From Cheilinus undulatus (Eukaryota; Chordata; Actinopteri; Labriformes; Labridae), in NCBI RefSeq assembly GCF_018320785.1, contig NC_054868.1:48932874-48996873 (forward strand): a stretch of DNA of 64,000 bases. Direction: 5' to 3'. Each line of letters begins with the position of its first letter. Position 1 is the stretch's first letter. The notes under the pieces were generated by a model. It was not told where the DNA came from, did no database searches, and worked only from the letters and a program-made list of their open reading frames with translations. Positions 23,049 to 35,219 of this stretch are shown here, piece by piece. Position numbers and translations under genes: made by a program.

Positions 23049-24200
23049 GAAATGGATGGTATGAATGAATAGATGAATTGATAGAAGGAGCATGAAATGA
23101 ACATGAATGGATGAATAGAAGGAAATGTACACGAATGGGTGAAAAATGGATGGATGAATGGATGGATGGATGATGGATGGATGGACAGATTGACAGACAG
23201 GTGGACTGTTGGATGGATGGATGGATGGACAGATGGATGGACGGATGGATGGACAGGTGGATGCACATATGGATGGATGGATGGACAGATGGACGGACAG
23301 GTGGATAGATGCACGGATGGTGGCTGGATGGATGGAGGAATCAATAGATGGATGCATGGATGGGCAGACAGGTGGATGGATAGATGGACAGATTGACGGA
23401 CAGGTGGATTGTTGGATAGATGGATGGGTGGATGGATGGATGGATGGAATGATCAGGTGACAGATAAATTATTAGATAAAAAGCAGGGATGGTTAATGAA
23501 TGCATGCTCAGCATGGATACTGTTTATTAATAGAATTGCAGAAGGAAAGACTAACAAATACATAACAACAAATACATGTTTGGTTGACTGGGTGGATGAC
23601 TGGAGAGGCAGAGAGGAACAGATGTATCAGCACTAGATCGATGTAGAGTGGTGGACGAAAGGATTCATCGACAACAGATTGATTCAAAAGTGTGGGACAT
23701 GAATGCATGTTGAACTGGTGCCAACTTGATAGTTGGCTGATGAGGATTGGGGGGGACAGATATTTCACTAATTAGATAGATAAAAGGATGATGGATGAAT
23801 GCATGAACTAAAGCAGAATGGGAAATGAATGAGTACATCAGCGAAAAACAATGAAAAGATGAGGGATATTTGAGGAATGGAGGGATCAGTGATAGGAAAG
23901 TCAAAAATGATTGCACGTTTGGACGGGTTGAGAGAGAGATAACTGGATGCATCACCAATAGATAGAGAGGCTGGATGGTGGTTGAACGAGTAGCAGATAG
24001 GTGAAAGGATGTGGATTGGATGTACAGGTGAATGGATGGGTGATAAATGGATGCATGCATCAATCTTGAATGGGCAAAATGAGGATACATTACTTGTGTG
24101 TACAGATGATGGATGAATTTATCGATGATGCATGGAATAACTTGTGGATGAAGGGATAATGGACAAATTGATGGATGCATGGATGAATGGATGGATGATT
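23049..24200 (+). repeat. GATG/GGAT tetranucleotide array, long and decaying
   Basis: Dense (GGAT)n with ACAG-containing variants at about 23140-23460, then progressively diverged GGATGAATG-type sequence to about 24200. The compound phrases GGACAGATGGATGGA and GACAGGTGGAT recur, showing expansion of higher-order units of about 16-32 bases. It is the reverse complement of the motif at 5106-5612. Open frames on both strands (Trp/Met/Asp-rich on +, Ser/Ile/His/Pro-rich on -) are artefacts. Confidence 0.95.
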
Positions 24201-27200
24201 CTTACATAAGAGTAAGGTTAGATAAAGAAAGGCTATTTTAAGGCAGCACCATTAACGATCACACAGAGACAGACATGAGTCTAATTGTGTTCATCCTCCT
24301 GCTGAGCTGCCTCTGTCCTTCATTAGCAAGACACCCATATTATGTAACCGTTATGAAATCTGGCATTATCCCTCCTCCCTGGTGTCAAAAGAACAAGCCA
24401 AAGCTCATTCTGCAGCCTGTTGTCATCTCACAAAGGATGAGAAGTAGAGGGCGAAGGGTCTAATGCTACAAGATACAGCAGTGATGCAACAAGACTTGAT
24501 TTAATGGAGATTCTTACAGCGAGAAAGCAACTACTTTCATAATCCCTTTTGAGGATGAGTGATGAATTGTTGTTTTGCAGATGTAGAGAAGAGATTTTAT
24601 GGGAGAAATCTCAGAACATCCCTGTGAAAACGGTACTGTAAAGGGAGATAAACATTTTAATCTTTCACATCTAAATCATCTAAACATGGTATTTCTGTGT
24701 ATGGATAAAGCCTTCCCCTGCTTTTCTAGTCTAATTCTACCTAGAAGAAGGAAAACAGTAATACTTTCTGTTCACCACTTGCCTGAGAAGAGTGTAGCTG
24801 GGATTATATCCCAATTCTTTCAATATTATGTTCATATCTACCAAAAAAAAGGATTATATCGGGGTATATTTTGATGCCCAATCCCTTATTACCCAATATT
24901 ATAGGGGCTCATTTAGCTAGCCAAATAATTAATCGCCCAGTCCCTTAGTAGTCCGCATGAGAGGTAGTGGCCAGTTAACTTATTTCTTAATATTTTTAAT
25001 CCATATCAAGTGCTCTGTCTAAAGAAAAGCCCAGTCAACTGCCACTAGAAACCGTTATTTATGATTAATTTATACTCCATGCTGCCATATGCCATTTGAC
25101 CCAAAGGTAAACAAGAACAAACTGATAGCTTTGATAGCACCCCATAGGAACAGTGGTTTAGCAGGATTTTGATCTAGAAAATGGGGATAAAGTTGTACGT
25201 AGGCTGTCAGCCTCTTCTCCCATACAACAGAAGAACAACTAACATGAGCTATTTTCTGCAAACAAAGTTAGCATTGTTTATGTTGGATAAATATTGCTTA
25301 ATTTTGTCTGTAAACCTTTTCCCCAGAATGACAAGAAACTATCTTTGACAGCATTTTTCTAAATTCATGTTCAGCTGCAGTGTGGCCTTTCATCTGTAAA
25401 TGTCTATGCAGAGGATAATGCTGATAATAATGTCAAATTAACTGCTGTTAATCCTCAAACAGCCTGAAATATGTGCACAATCTGACATAACATTTTGATT
25501 AGGTAATGACTAAAGCCTACCATCTTTATTTACAGCCACTGTAGAATATCATCAGTGACACATCAAGAGGTGAAATAAACAGTAACGTGAGAAATGAAGC
25601 TACTCTATTGTTGGACGGTTGAAATTAACCCGATGGCATGAGTATTGGCATACATATCTGAGGGATATTATTACAGATAATACACTGTTAACACCGGCTG
25701 ACACTGAACAGCTGGTAAAACTCTGCACCTCCTCATCCTTCAATTTATCCTTATTTTGTATACATACACCATTAAAACTGTATTTAAAGCAGACGTCAGA
25801 CCTTATAGAAGTGAGACTGGAAGCTGTAACTCATGCCAGGGTTGGAACTATCTCAGCAGGCGATACGTCATCTCAACCTGTGGTAGTACGTTAACGACTT
25901 TGTGAGTCAAAAATGTACTTTCAAATTAGACTTTCTTTGAGTTTACACTTGGCTGGTGCAGCCCTGTGCCCAGTAAGTTTAGAAACTGAACTTTACCCAG
26001 CTAGTTTCACTGTTATTGAAAACTAAAAACCCCTTTTGGCATGACTAACAGGCTATAAACTAAATTTGACCATAATTTCTAAAGGTATTTACACAGCTGG
26101 GCCCTTTGGAGAAGTTGTTGTGGAAAGACTTAACATTCATGGTTCAAGTTAGTTATCCTCATCACTTAAAGCTTCACTTTTGCCAAGCTGGTTGTGGATC
26201 TTAAAATATTGCTGTTAGAATTTCTCTATGGACCCTGTTTGGTGTGACAGTTTACATTTTCATGACAGACATGTGCAGCTAAAGGTCGCCAGTTAACATA
26301 GTCCCAATTTAAAGTGGTCAGAAATGTCTCTTTATTTACCAGATATGTCATTAAACAAAAAGTATACTAAGAAACTTTGCAAGGACTTTTCAGCAGCTGT
26401 TGACAACAACATACTGTAGGCTCAAAGTCACCAATTAACAAGGTCGCATATGTCACTGTAACACCACCAGAGCACTGAAACCTCCCCACTCTCAGGCACC
26501 GATTCACAGGTTTGTTAATGTGTGTATTTTTCTAAGTGGTTTCTCATCTACCCAACTGTTGATGAGACATTCGCCCTCCTCACCGCTCCAAGTCAACCCA
26601 CAACCCATTTTTTGGCAGGTTAACTAGCTAACTAACGCATTAGAGCTGTTTTATAATGCAAAATGTGACATTTGTCTACCAACGCAGTGGGAAAAGGAGT
26701 GCTGTGATGTGACGGTGGAAGGACAGCCTGGCGTTGGTGTTTGCATTGGCTGTAAAGACGTAGACGTCTGTAAACACAAAACAATCAAAAAAAAAAGCAA
26801 AAATATATCATTTATAATCTGAAATGGAAAAGAGTAATTGAGATGATGATAGAGTAGTCCAGTATCACTCCCTGCTCACTAGAGTCACCAAGCCCAAACA
26901 GGTGAAAATAAGCCTCAGGAGTTTTGACAGTAGAGTTGAATAGCGTGATAGCAACACATTTAAACATAACTGCATTGAATTTTTCATCTTTAAATAATAA
27001 AGACTTGAGCTGAAACTAGAGAGGAGCTGTCATGTGGGACAGGTGTTGTGTTGCTACTGACTATAAACCATAGATCACTCTGACAGCAGAGGTTATTTTC
27101 TGCCTGCCTGTAAACAGATTCTTCACTTATTTACTTATATATCAGTGTTGTGAAAGTTAAGATCCACCAGGCACTCCTGTTCTCTAGGGCTGCAGGATAT

Positions 27201-27299
27201 TGGATTTTGTCTATATCTGATAAGAAAATACTTACAAATTCCTTTAAGCTGACACAATGCAGATAGTGATAGATGAAGACAAACCTTAAGTCCTCAGAA

Positions 27300-27800
27300 T
27301 GCCTTGTATTGGCTAATATTTATAGCCAATATAGGCCCATGTTAACAACCAATACATGCCCCATGTTTACAGCAAATATAAACCAATATACATGCCCCAT
27401 GTTTACAGCCAATATAAACAAAAAATCTATAGCTGATATAGGTTAATTTTTACAGCCGTTATAGGCCTATACTTCCAGCTAGATGATAGGACAATATTTA
27501 CAGCCAAAATAAGCTGATATTAACAGCCAGTATAGGTCAATAAAGGCCAATATTTGCAGCCAGCTTAGGTTCATATTAACAGCCACTATAGGCCATTATA
27601 AGCCAATATTTAGAGAGTGATTATTATACAAATATTGGTTGGTATGAGTTTATGTTCACTATCAATTTTTACAGCTGATGATGTCCAGAATTTATAGCCA
27701 ATATAGGCCAGTATTTACAGATGATTACAGCTTTTATCTACACCTGATATATCCAAAAAATTACAGCCAATATTTACAGCTGATTAAGGCCAATATTTAC
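27300..27800 (+). repeat. Degenerate minisatellite, TTTACAGCCAATATAGGCC type
   Basis: Some fifteen to twenty imperfect copies of a unit of about 18-30 bases combining TTTACAGCC with AATATAGGCC. Spacing is irregular. It probably sits within a larger dispersed repeat that starts near 27187. No coding content. Confidence 0.8.
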
Positions 27801-28327
27801 AGCAGTTTCTTTACAGATGATGAAATGATTGTAGTTATTGGACATTTTTTTCTGGCCATTTTGATAATTAACTTCTCAGCTAATATTTGCCAATACTAAT
27901 ATCATGATGATAATGTCCTGATGACATTGATTAGAAAAGTCATCATTTTTAAGCTTATCCCACTGAAAACTAGATTTGACTTCCAACTACCACTGAACTG
28001 TATGGTTTTCTTATTTTGTATTTCTAAACTCCGAAAGGCCAGCTCCTGTATTTACTGCCTTTATTTCGATGGAATTTTTCGCCCAGAAAGGGGAAGGACT
28101 GGAATCATTTGAGGGTTACCCAAATGGATTGCTCTCATCAATAAGGATGTAAGCACCCATGATTTACCAAGTTCCTGAAATAGTTTGTCTGTTCCTGGAA
28201 GTTTTTTTCATTGTGAAAGTTCTACTATATCATTGTGGCAAATGATTCCACTAAATCTTTATCTCTGCTTTTTAAAGAAGCATTCTGACATTCAACCCAT
28301 CTGTTTTTTCCAACTCCTCTGGCCAAG

Positions 28328-28573
28328 GATACATTGGGCGGGCACTTTGATGCCTCCCAGGCCCTGGTCGGCGAGCTCTCCCAGTTCAACCTGTGGGATC
28401 GGGTGCTGAAGCCGGCAGAGGTGGCCGCCCTGGCCGAATGCAGCTCCGCAGCGCTGGGGAACATCGCCCCCTGGACTGACCACGACGTAGACGTCTACGG
28501 CGGTGCCACCAAGGAGTCCCTGGACCCCTGCCACGCTGCTCAGAGAACCAACCCTTCCAGCTCCAAACAGTGA
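28328..28573 (+). CDS. nptxr: Neuronal pentraxin receptor, last coding exon
   Basis: Residues 522-602 and the TGA stop. It starts DTLGGHFDASQALVGELSQF, directly following Q-E-Q from exon 4 and aligning with human DTLGGRFDATQAFVGDIAQF. FNLWD and A-L-G-N-I-A-P-W are family-conserved positions near the end of the pentraxin fold. Two further cysteines (in A-E-C-S-S and D-P-C-H) match the human pair. The extreme C-terminus (about ten residues after the last Cys) is not conserved. The acceptor is preceded by TTTTTTCCAACTCCTCTGGC. Confidence 0.97.
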   Translation, partial: DTLGGHFDASQALVGELSQFNLWDRVLKPAEVAALAECSSAALGNIAPWTDHDVDVYGGATKESLDPCHAAQRTNPSSSKQ

Positions 28574-29385
28574 AGGCCGACTGGAAGAAATCAGCCAATA
28601 GCGGTCATGTTTCATAGGTCAACTTAGGAGACGATATAGAAGATGTATAACGATGTATCACATTGGGGCTTACAGTATATTTGTTAGGAAGGGGAAGCTC
28701 GCCGGTGGACAGGAATATGTCACGGAGCTTATAAGGGGAGAAGAAAGTTATATTTGTTTTGTTGTAAGTGTTGGTGTCCACAATCTTGTGTTAACAGTAA
28801 GTTTAGCCACAGAATCACATTAGATAAGGCTGCATGGATGGGTCAGCGTGTGGCATGAACGGGACGATTATGGCAGCCTGAGGCATTGGCTCTGATTGGG
28901 TGTCCCACATTGTTTATGGTCATTTTCAGATGAACTAGTGGATCAAAAATGGTTGTTAGGGCAGAGAGCTTCAGCAGGTTTTCAATGATTTATAGAATGG
29001 ACATTATAGATACCATATACATGGGTTTCTTAACTGTACAACAGAATGACTGAGAGATTTATCATTACGGTTGGTTCTGGTTAATGCTTTAAGGAAGTTC
29101 TGAAATGCTATCATGGTTTTATAATGGTAAACAAACGACTTTTTGTTGTAACTGTAAATGATCATGTTGAGAAATGTCTGTTATTTTTTTTTTACATTGC
29201 TTACCATGTGGTAAAACAGTGGTCTTATAAATGTATATTGTGTAATGTATCTTTGCTAACGTTGCTCTGTGCCAGTCTGCTCCCCATGCTGTAGCCTCTC
29301 ACAACCCTGCAAAGCCGAGTTGTTTGCAAGAAGTGCTCCCCATCCACTTCTGAAATAAACACTTTATGTAAATCTTTGCACCATC
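28574..29385 (+). other. nptxr 3' UTR
   Basis: About 800 bases after the stop, without repeats I recognise, ending at the AATAAA at 29354-29359. It includes ACTGTAAATGATCATGTTGA (29149-29168) and TTGTGTAATGTATCTTTGC, AU-rich stretches of the kind often found in neuronal 3' UTRs. The extent is inferred from the poly(A) signal only. Confidence 0.7.
29354..29359 (+). terminator. nptxr poly(A) signal
   Basis: Canonical AATAAA 780 bases after the stop codon. It is the first AATAAA I see in the 3' flank. Confidence 0.7.
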
Positions 29386-30165
29386 CAAACACTTAAAACT
29401 GTGACAAACCTGAGCTTGAAAATGTGTGCTGTATCCTGGAAAGTCAACCAGATGGAGCGTACATGTATTTGCATGAGCAAAGTCACATTTCCTGTCACTT
29501 AGAAAACGAACTCAAAAGAGAGTAAATTACAAAGCTGGTGTCCCCGAAGTAACCCACAATCTGAAACTCACAAGCTGTCTCTGTGAATCAAATCCTCACC
29601 AAGGAGTCGACAGGAGTATATTGAGTCCTGTATTTAATATCAGACTCTGCTGACAGGTACAAAATACTTTTACATTCATTCTGTAAGCACAGAATAATGC
29701 TGTACTTTGATTGACGGGTCATCCCACCCAGCCTCATTTTTGTAGGCTTATTTTTTATGGGTTTCTGCATTTTTTGGCTGTATTCATCAGCAGTACGTTG
29801 TAAAAAGATGCTCAAATAACATCACTCACCTTTCAAATGCTTCACTTGGTAGTCTGTAATCACTGCAGGTGAGCTGCATGTGTGAATACCTGCTGTTGAT
29901 GAGGTAGCATATTGCAACCATACCCTAGAGTGCAGGATAATATCGTTAGCAAGCAGCTGCAGGAAAATGTCACAACAGTTAAGAAGCTTAATTTACAACA
30001 TGAGATGCTGCTATGAAAACAGTGTATTTATTTATGCTTCATATTAGTAAAAGCCTCTCTCTTGTCCATGGATGGTGATTAAAACAGACTTTAGAAAATC
30101 AAAGAAGAAAAATAGTTGTCTAATATACTTGGGTGGCTGCAAATATCCTTGGGTGGCCCATCTAA
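29386..30165. other. Intergenic, nothing recognised
   Basis: AT-rich sequence without a convincing exon, RNA gene or repeat end. The open frame at 29588-29815 on the minus strand has no recognisable similarity. Confidence 0.5.
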
Positions 30166-30436
30166 GGCTATGTTCACACTGCAGTTGAAAGTGACCTGAA
30201 TCTGATTTTTTTTGCTCACATGTGACTCATATCTGATTTTTTTTCTGACTGTGTGAACAGCGCAAGTCATATTAAATCTGATTTGAATCAGATTCAGGCC
30301 ACTTTCGTATGTGGTTCTAAATCAGATACGTGTCTGATCTTTTCGAAATTGACTGCAGTGTGAACAGGCAAAGAAAAAAATCAGATCTGAGAAAAGATCA
30401 GAATTGAGCATTAAGGCCTGCAGTGTGAAAGCAGCT
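30166..30436. mobile_element. MITE with TTCACACTGCAG inverted ends
   Basis: Terminal inverted repeats: GGCTATGTTCACACTGCAG on the left, and CTGCAGTGTGAAAGCAGC(T) on the right, sharing the core TTCACACTGCAG. It is flanked by TAA on each side (30163-30165 and 30437-30439), as expected for a Harbinger-like 3-bp target duplication. No coding capacity. It contains several internal inverted CTGATTT/AATCAG phrases. A second copy at 60151-60919 is split by another element, and this copy preserves the uninterrupted sequence at that site. Confidence 0.75.
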
Positions 30437-30989
30437 TAAGCATCCTCTCAAAGCTGTAGAAAGAACCAAAACACCAAATGCATCGACCAAACTTTGGATA
30501 TAGCTTCACTTTGCCCCTTTGCAGCCTCAAATAAGAATTTATGTAATGCCTAGAATGCATTAAACTTGCCTGACATAACTTAATTTAATTTTTTAGCACA
30601 TTTCATGCAGTAAGGAAAAGTCATATTATTGAGCTGCTGAAAAAAACTCAAAATGACTAAACCTCTTACAAAAACTGAAGAGCTAGCACTCAAACATGTG
30701 ACTCTGGGGTCTTTATTCTGGGCAGTGTCAGTGACCACAACGATCACATTTTGACACATGATTGATGGCTGCCCAATTGCACGCATTCTCAGTAACATCT
30801 GGGCTGGGCCTTGACCCAGAAGCTGAACAACATGAATGCTAAAATCAAGTCAGTTTATTTATACAGCACATCAGTAAACCGTGTTTGTTTCAAAAGAAAA
30901 AAAAAACAGTACAAAAGGTGTTGGCATCTACAGTAAGGCATGTAAGCTGCAAAATGGTTAATGTTTTTGCAAGCTAACTTGTTGACCTT

Positions 30990-31246
30990 CAGCTTGTATA
31001 GTGCTTTCTAGTCATCTGACTCCTCAAAGTGCTTTTACACTGCAGGTCACACCTACCTATTCCTACCCTTTCCCCCCATTCACACACTGATGGGAGAGGT
31101 TGCTATGGAAATCAGCCATTAGTACTAGCTAATCCCATTCATTTGCATCCATATCTATTTACACACCACTAATGCAGCAGTGGGACTGAACCCACAACCT
31201 TATGGTTGCAAGACAACTGATTACCTACTGAGCCACAGTCGCCCCA
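30990..31246 (-). mobile_element. tRNA-derived SINE, minus strand
   Basis: On the minus strand it starts GGGGCGACTGTGGCTCAGTA, with an A-box-like TGGCTCAGTAGG (31224-31235) and a B-box-like GGTTCAGTCC (31183-31192) spaced as in a tRNA gene. The tail contains the phrases AAAGCACTTTGAGGAG and GACTAGAAAGCACTATACAA. These are the RNA polymerase III promoter parts of a tRNA-derived SINE. The sequence is diverged and probably inactive. Confidence 0.75.
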
Positions 31247-32525
31247 TAGATATAGATTCAGTAGGTCCGATAGCACCCAAGTGGAAAAGACTTTGATATG
31301 CTTCTACCCATAAGTCTGTGTTTCCCTGCATATTGATACAATGATAGCAGTTTAATTTTCTATATCCTAATCCAAGTTTCATCATTTAACTGTTCATGTA
31401 AAGGGATCAAATGTGAAACTGGAGATAGTTAAAGGAGAAAAAACACACAGATTTGTTTATAAAATGAAGGGCTCTCCCTGAATGTATGCCACGTTGGTTA
31501 TGTGGACCAAAAAAAAAGAGCATATTTAAGATAATGATAGAAGATTGTGTTGAAAATTTTGATTTTTTCTGATTCCACCCATCTGTCTTTTTTGTAGCTT
31601 TGGGGATAACAGCAACAAAAAGTGGCCGCTCAAATGGGCTTTCTCAAAGGGAATCACAGAGTAGCTATGAAATAAATACAAAACATCAAGAGTGGAAAAG
31701 TCTGGAACAAAGTAGGAAATAGGAACAAGTTTTCTGTATGCTTCATAAAAATGGAAGCAAAGTTAGTTAGATCAACAGTAACTCCACAATTTTAGAGCAA
31801 GGAGGAACTCCTGTGATGTTTGTGTTTATTGCAATGTTAAGATCTGCCCAGAATGGGCTAGATAGCATCCAAATGTACAAGAATCACAAGTCATTTTTCA
31901 TTAAACACTACAACAGCGAATCAAAACGTTCTAGATTGAAGGCCAGATCAGACTGCACAAAAATGAACCAGTTTTGCTCGACTGCCCCATCAAAGGTCAT
32001 CGTCCAACGTTGGACCCAAATATGAACGTCTGAAACTGTAAACACAGACTCTTGTAGTGTGACATAATCCAGGACTCCCTACAACCATGATCCACCATGA
32101 CTGATGATGCAAGAAAAAATCCTGACATAACAGTCTAGTTTGAAATCCCAGCCTGGCGTCAACGACAGTATCCTGATGTTAAAAAAAGGGATAGCGTTTA
32201 CTCCTTATCTTTCTATGGTCATTTATCAGAGGGACGTTACACAACCCCCCAAACCACCTCGAATCTTTTACTCCATGCTACCACATTCATACCTCAAGAT
32301 CTATTTGAAGGATAGCCAGTCCAAACTGTTTTCTTCTTAACATAGAATTGATCCAGCTTACATCAAGCCCCCATGTTAATGATCATGTGATGACTCTGGG
32401 CTAAAGTCACAGCCTTTCCTTTGAACGTACATTTTGATTAGGCTTTAAACTACAGTGTTTATGTAAGGAATGGCTTCATCTGGTATGATCTTCTTCCATG
32501 CAAAAGGCTATTTTAGACTTTGTTT
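31247..32525. other. Intergenic, nothing recognised
   Basis: No exon, RNA gene or repeat end recognised. Open frames are under 75 codons and show no family features. Confidence 0.5.
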
Positions 32526-32529
32526 TCTC

Positions 32530-32880
32530 AAAAATTAATAAAAAAAGGTTTTGTTTTTTTGGGTTTTTATTCATTTAAAAACTCATATAATTTACATTTT
32601 TGATTATAAATTTACAACTTTCTGAACTCAAAATTTAGTGTTTTTGTCCTAAATGTACAACATTTCAAACTGAAAAAAATCCAGTTTCCCATCAGAAATG
32701 TACAATTTTAAGGAATTCAAAAATTTAGATTTTTATGTCCAAATTTTCTACTCTTTGAACTTGAAAATTTTGAGTTATTCTCATGGTTTTACGTTTTTTT
32801 GTTTGTTTGTTTTGTTTTTTTTTTTAAAGAAAAATTTCCAATTTCCTGTCAGAAATTTACAATTTATTGAACTCCAAAAT

Positions 32881-32916
<36 letters not shown>

Positions 32917-33625
32917 GGTAATTTCAACTCTTTACACTGGGAAATTTTTAGTTTTTTTGTGAATTTATGATTTGTAAACTGATAAATTTCCAGTTTCCTG
33001 AGAAAAATGGATCATTTCCTGAACTCAGTTTTGTGTGTGTGTGGGGGGGGGTGGGGGTGGGGGTGTGTGTGTGTGTGTTTGTTGGGGGGGGTTGACTCTT
33101 TAAACTTGAAAATTTTGAATTTTTGTCATTAATTTATGTTTTTAAACAAAAGACAGTTTTTTTTCCCTTAAATTTACAACTTTTAAAACTGAAAAAAAAA
33201 CAAACTTTTTCCTGTCAGAAATTTATGTTTGATCAAATTCAATAATTTCAATTTTTGTCTGAAATTTTTGCCTCTTTAAACTTGAATATTTTGAGTTTTT
33301 GTCATGTATTTACATTTAAAAAAAAAAAAAAATTCCAGTTTCGTGTCATAAATTTACAATTTATTGAACACAAAAATTTAGATTTTTTCTTTCAGTAATT
33401 TTTGACTCTTCACACTTGAAACTTTTTAGTTCTTATCATGAATTTACAACTTTTCAAACTGAAAAATTTCCCGATTCCTGTCATAAATTGACTATATATT
33501 GAACTCAAAAATTTGGATTTTTTGTTGAAAATCTTTGACTTTTTCAACCTGAAAATTTTGAGTTTTTGTCATGAACTTATGATTTCTTTGAACTGAAGCA
33601 AAATCAAGTTTTTGTCTTAAATTAC
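32530..33625 (+). repeat. AT-rich satellite-like array, unit about 130-175 bp
   Basis: Six successive units open with a variant of GACTCTTTAAACTTGAAAAT at about 32749, 32919, 33093, 33270, 33404 and 33536. Each continues TTTTGAGTTTTTGTCATGAA, TTTACAACTTTT, AAACTGAAAAA, TTTCCAGTTTCCTGTCAGAA, ATTTACAATTTATTGAACTC, AAAAATTTAGATTTTTGTC. The longer spacings come from inserted poly-T (32882-32914), poly-A and a GT/G-run (33033-33090). Shorter sub-periods (the word AATTTTGAGTTTTTGTC) suggest an origin from a smaller unit. No coding content. Confidence 0.85.
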
Positions 33626-35099
33626 CTCTCTTATCTCGTGCAACCAAATAACTGGACTTTAAGCATGGTATTGTCTTGTGAGCTCAAACAAACACTCATG
33701 CAGTATAGTTTTTCACTTTTTCAGGGCCTCTGTAGATCACTTAAACCTTCCTAGTTTTTGAGGAAAGATCCTGTGGAGGAGTTTAAAACAACAGTCATCC
33801 CAGCTGCATGATTTTTTAACCCAAGCTATCACCATAGAAGCTTTTGGTTCTTTGGTTTAACATGAGAATGTTTTAATCTTTTGATCCATGCAGGGCAGGA
33901 TGCCTGCTCCTGTCAGTGGTGAGGGTTTGATTCCCACTTTGGCACACCAGGCTGAAGTGTCTTCAGTCAACACTGCAGTGAAGTGAAGTAGTCATTTTAT
34001 TCCGTCCACTTATTACCTCAAGACATCAGCCCCCGTATGCGATCTGACACCCATCTTGTAAAGTGCCTGCCTGGGCTCCAACGCCCACCATCGCTAGTGA
34101 AATGTTTTTACGTTTTCTTCTGTGTCTCTTTCTCTTCCTCCTCTCTGTCTCTCTCTCTCTCTCTCTCTGTCTCTCTTGCTTTTGGTTGTTGAAGGCTGTG
34201 AAAGTGTTGCGCTTGTTCTTATTTGCATCTTCATGGAACTTGTATGGTATTGTGACTATAGGTGGATTAAAAAATAAAACTTAAGTGGTTATGACAACAT
34301 GCCTGGGGTGTGTTTGTGATTTGAAAGTGAGATCTCCTAACACTTCTTATCTTATCTAATTACTGGAGGAATAAGTCGACTCACACAACCAAAACAAACA
34401 ACTAAATAGACTGATCTAATTTCACTGTAGTCAAATGAGATCAGCAGCATCCTGAGTGTCAGATTAATCTGCTTCAGGCTTGTGTGCATTTGTCTGAGTG
34501 TGCTCACAAAGACACGGGGAGGCGAGTATTCAGCAGAGACGCACACAAAGTCTGATCTTGGATGTAGACATAATAGATTACTCATACTTCTGAGGAAGAC
34601 CAGGTTGATTCGTGACTGCTGATCGGCCCACGCACACGTTTCTCGGCGTTCGGCTCAGATGAACTGTGATCTGATGTGTAACCTCCCACAGAAAGCCTTT
34701 CAAGTGATGATTTCTCTGACTTCAGCTTGATTTCCTGTCTTTTACGCAGGGCGCGTCCGCTCTTTAATGTTTAAAGAAAGAGGATTAAAGTTTTAGTATT
34801 TGTATCACTGCATACGTAGAGAATTCACATCATGACTCTGCTGAAGTTAAGAAACTCTAAAACCAGAGCTGTGGGAGAAACCACATCACTGCACTGCATG
34901 TGAAATCATTGCTTTAAAGGGAAGGTGATCATTACTTTATTAAACCCTTTATCTAATTCAATAAAAAGACTGTTTGTTTTTCATTGTTTTATTCTTTTTA
35001 CTAGTGATGGGAGAAAAAGAATCAATAAAAACACCAAACTTTACTTGAGCTTTGGTAGTCGAAGAATGATAACGCTATAGAAAATTTAATGAATATAAC
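33626..35099. other. Intergenic; TC microsatellite at 34139-34180
   Basis: A (TC)n tract interrupted by TG lies at about 34139-34180. The segment 33890-34060 contains GGGTTTGATTCCC, which resembles a B box, so a SINE remnant is possible but unproven. No gene recognised. Confidence 0.4.
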
Positions 35100-35219
35100 T
35101 TCAGGGCCTGAAGACCATGGGCATCCCATATTGACTATCGGCCTTGTCCCTATCCTACAGAGACTTCTCCAGATTTTTTAATCTTTTGATGATTTCGTGT
35201 CCCGTAGATGGTGGGATAT

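Larger units (their letters stand above)
23015..28327 (+). other. nptxr intron 4 (5.3 kb)
   Basis: Bounded by GTGAGA and CTCCTCTGGCCAAG. It carries the large GATG array at its 5' end and an AT-rich minisatellite at 27300-27800. Between 24200 and 27180 I recognise nothing coding. At 27187 (AGGGCTGCAGGATATTGG) begins a sequence like the left end of a dispersed fish repeat that may host the minisatellite. Confidence 0.8.

Noticed and set aside
22856..23460. Open frames of up to 162 codons on both strands at the exon 4 end of intron 4
   Set aside because: The long minus-strand frames are antisense to the GATG array and partly to exon 4; the plus-strand ones are the array itself.
31183..31224. 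tRNA gene suggested by A- and B-box matches on the minus strand
   Set aside because: The cloverleaf does not close properly and the sequence continues into a SINE body, so it is a tRNA-derived SINE.
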